Source: Manis javanica
Lineage: Eukaryota; Chordata; Mammalia; Pholidota; Manidae
Assembly: GCF_040802235.1 (NCBI RefSeq)
Contig: NC_133172.1
Coordinates: 64,177,613-64,241,612 of the forward strand
DNA length: 64,000 bases
Direction: 5' to 3'
Within the stretch, counting starts at the first letter, position 1; the number at the start of each line of letters is the position of its first letter. Under the pieces are notes generated by a model. That model had not been told where the DNA came from and ran no database searches. It worked only from the letters and a program-made list of their open reading frames with translations. A program made the position numbers and the translations under genes. Of the stretch, positions 63,401 to 64,000 are shown in pieces.

Positions 63401-63848
63401 CCCTTACAGCTTCTGGGTCTTCTCCTGGGACAGCTGTGAGGCAAAGCAAGTGCCCACCTCCCCTCTTCTGCCGTGAAGACCCTTACAGGGGAGACCTATC
63501 CACCTTGGGCTCTTAGTTGTTACCTGGCCTGTTCCCTGGGGTGGGACAGTTGAGAAGCTCCCCCAGGCTCAGGTGTGCCCAGGTAAGGGGCAGTCTGCCC
63601 CCTCTGTAGTCCTGAGCCTGTGAGAACCAGAGGACAGCGTGCCAGGGAGTGGGCCAGGAGGCCCCAGGCCCACAGGTCCATCCTGAGAAGCCTCCATCCC
63701 TTCCTGGCCCTCTAGGCACAACGACCTGCCCTGGCAGCTGCTGACCATGTTCAACAACCAGCTTCAGGACGAGAGGGCCAACCTGACGAGCCTGTCCCGC
63801 ACACACACCAACATCCCCAAGCTGAGGGCAGGCTTCGTGGGGGGCCAG
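60392..63848 (+). CDS. DPEP1: DPEP1, dipeptidase 1 (renal dipeptidase), 5' end only
   Basis: Two coding exons are in the window, 60392-60495 and 63716-63848, encoding residues 1-79; the gene continues beyond the right edge. DPEP1 is a GPI-anchored zinc metallodipeptidase that hydrolyses dipeptides such as cystinyl-bis-glycine, converts leukotriene D4 to E4 and cleaves some beta-lactams. Visible features are a signal peptide ([16 protein letters not shown], 16 aa), the mature start [11 protein letters not shown], the HND metal motif (H36 and D38, zinc ligands in the family) and the N57-L-T glycosylation sequon. Human has the same spacing. The next exon, which should begin FW, is not within the last 150 bases. 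Confidence 0.93.
60496..63715. other. DPEP1 intron
   Basis: A 3.2-kb GT-AG intron. It holds a MIR 3' end (61655-61715), a weak antisense MIR (62555-62600), a C-rich stretch near 63035-63085 and no recognisable exon. Confidence 0.5.
61655..61715 (+). repeat. MIR 3' end relic
   Basis: The phrase 'tctggcacatgataagtgct' followed by cgataaatgctacaatcatt is the characteristic MIR 3' end. Confidence 0.6.
63716..63848 (+). CDS. DPEP1: DPEP1 second coding exon
   Basis: Encodes residues 35-79 ([20 protein letters not shown] to LRAGFVGGQ). Acceptor ctctag, donor gtacac, phase 0 at the end. It carries the first zinc ligands and the N57 sequon. Confidence 0.93.
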
Positions 63849-64000
63849 GTACACCCAGCCCAGCCCTGCACTCAGCTGTACTGGGGCCACCTACTTCCTC
63901 CCTCCAGTCCCGGCGGAAGTGCAGCCGCCTGGTGGTGCTGTGCCTCCCGGGACCCTTGTGCCTCCGACCACCACCCAAGCCACAGAGAGGCCTTCCAAGA

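Noticed and set aside
63849-64000. Third DPEP1 coding exon
   Set aside because: The conserved continuation (FWSVYTPCDTQ) is not encoded in the last 150 bases, so the exon lies beyond the window.

Overview
This window is a piece of a placental-mammal nuclear genome. It carries three intron-rich genes, all on the + strand, in the order seen at human 16q24.3: SPG7 (complete, 17 coding exons), RPL13 (complete) and the 5' end of DPEP1 (cut off by the right edge). The organism is not pinned down. There are no Alu elements (against primates) and no abundant B1/B2-like or tRNA-derived SINEs. The interspersed repeats I recognise are MIR, L2, MLT1-like LTRs, old L1M fragments, a probable HAL1 relic and two better-preserved truncated L1s. 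The L1 tail sequences feel laurasiatherian, but that is a weak guess.

Layout. 1-1050: flank with MIR relics. About 1050-2000: CpG island with the SPG7 promoter, including a tandem pair of NRF1-like sites and a YY1-like site on the start codon. 1759-26236: SPG7, encoding paraplegin of 784 aa; every exon has GT-AG borders and exons 2-16 have the lengths I know for human SPG7. 26237-29900: SPG7 3' UTR and intergenic DNA with an L1 tail. About 29900-31400: CpG island of RPL13. 30670-32575: RPL13, encoding 211 aa, with the C/D-box snoRNA SNORD68 in an intron. 32600-60300: about 28 kb with no protein-coding exon I can support. It holds a strong CTCF-type motif, MLT1 and L2 fragments, a nested L1 insertion, a second L1 in inverted orientation, a TG-rich tract and a HAL1-like relic. 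60301-63848: the first coding exon and second coding exon of DPEP1.

How the genes relate. They are neighbours rather than a pathway. SPG7 is an inner-mitochondrial-membrane ATP-dependent protease subunit, RPL13 is a housekeeping 60S ribosomal protein whose intron supplies an rRNA-modifying snoRNA, and DPEP1 is a zinc dipeptidase of the cell surface. The most notable large-scale feature is an apparent absence: CPNE7, which lies between RPL13 and DPEP1 in human and mouse, was not found in the interval where it should be. That could be a true loss, a relocation or an assembly join.
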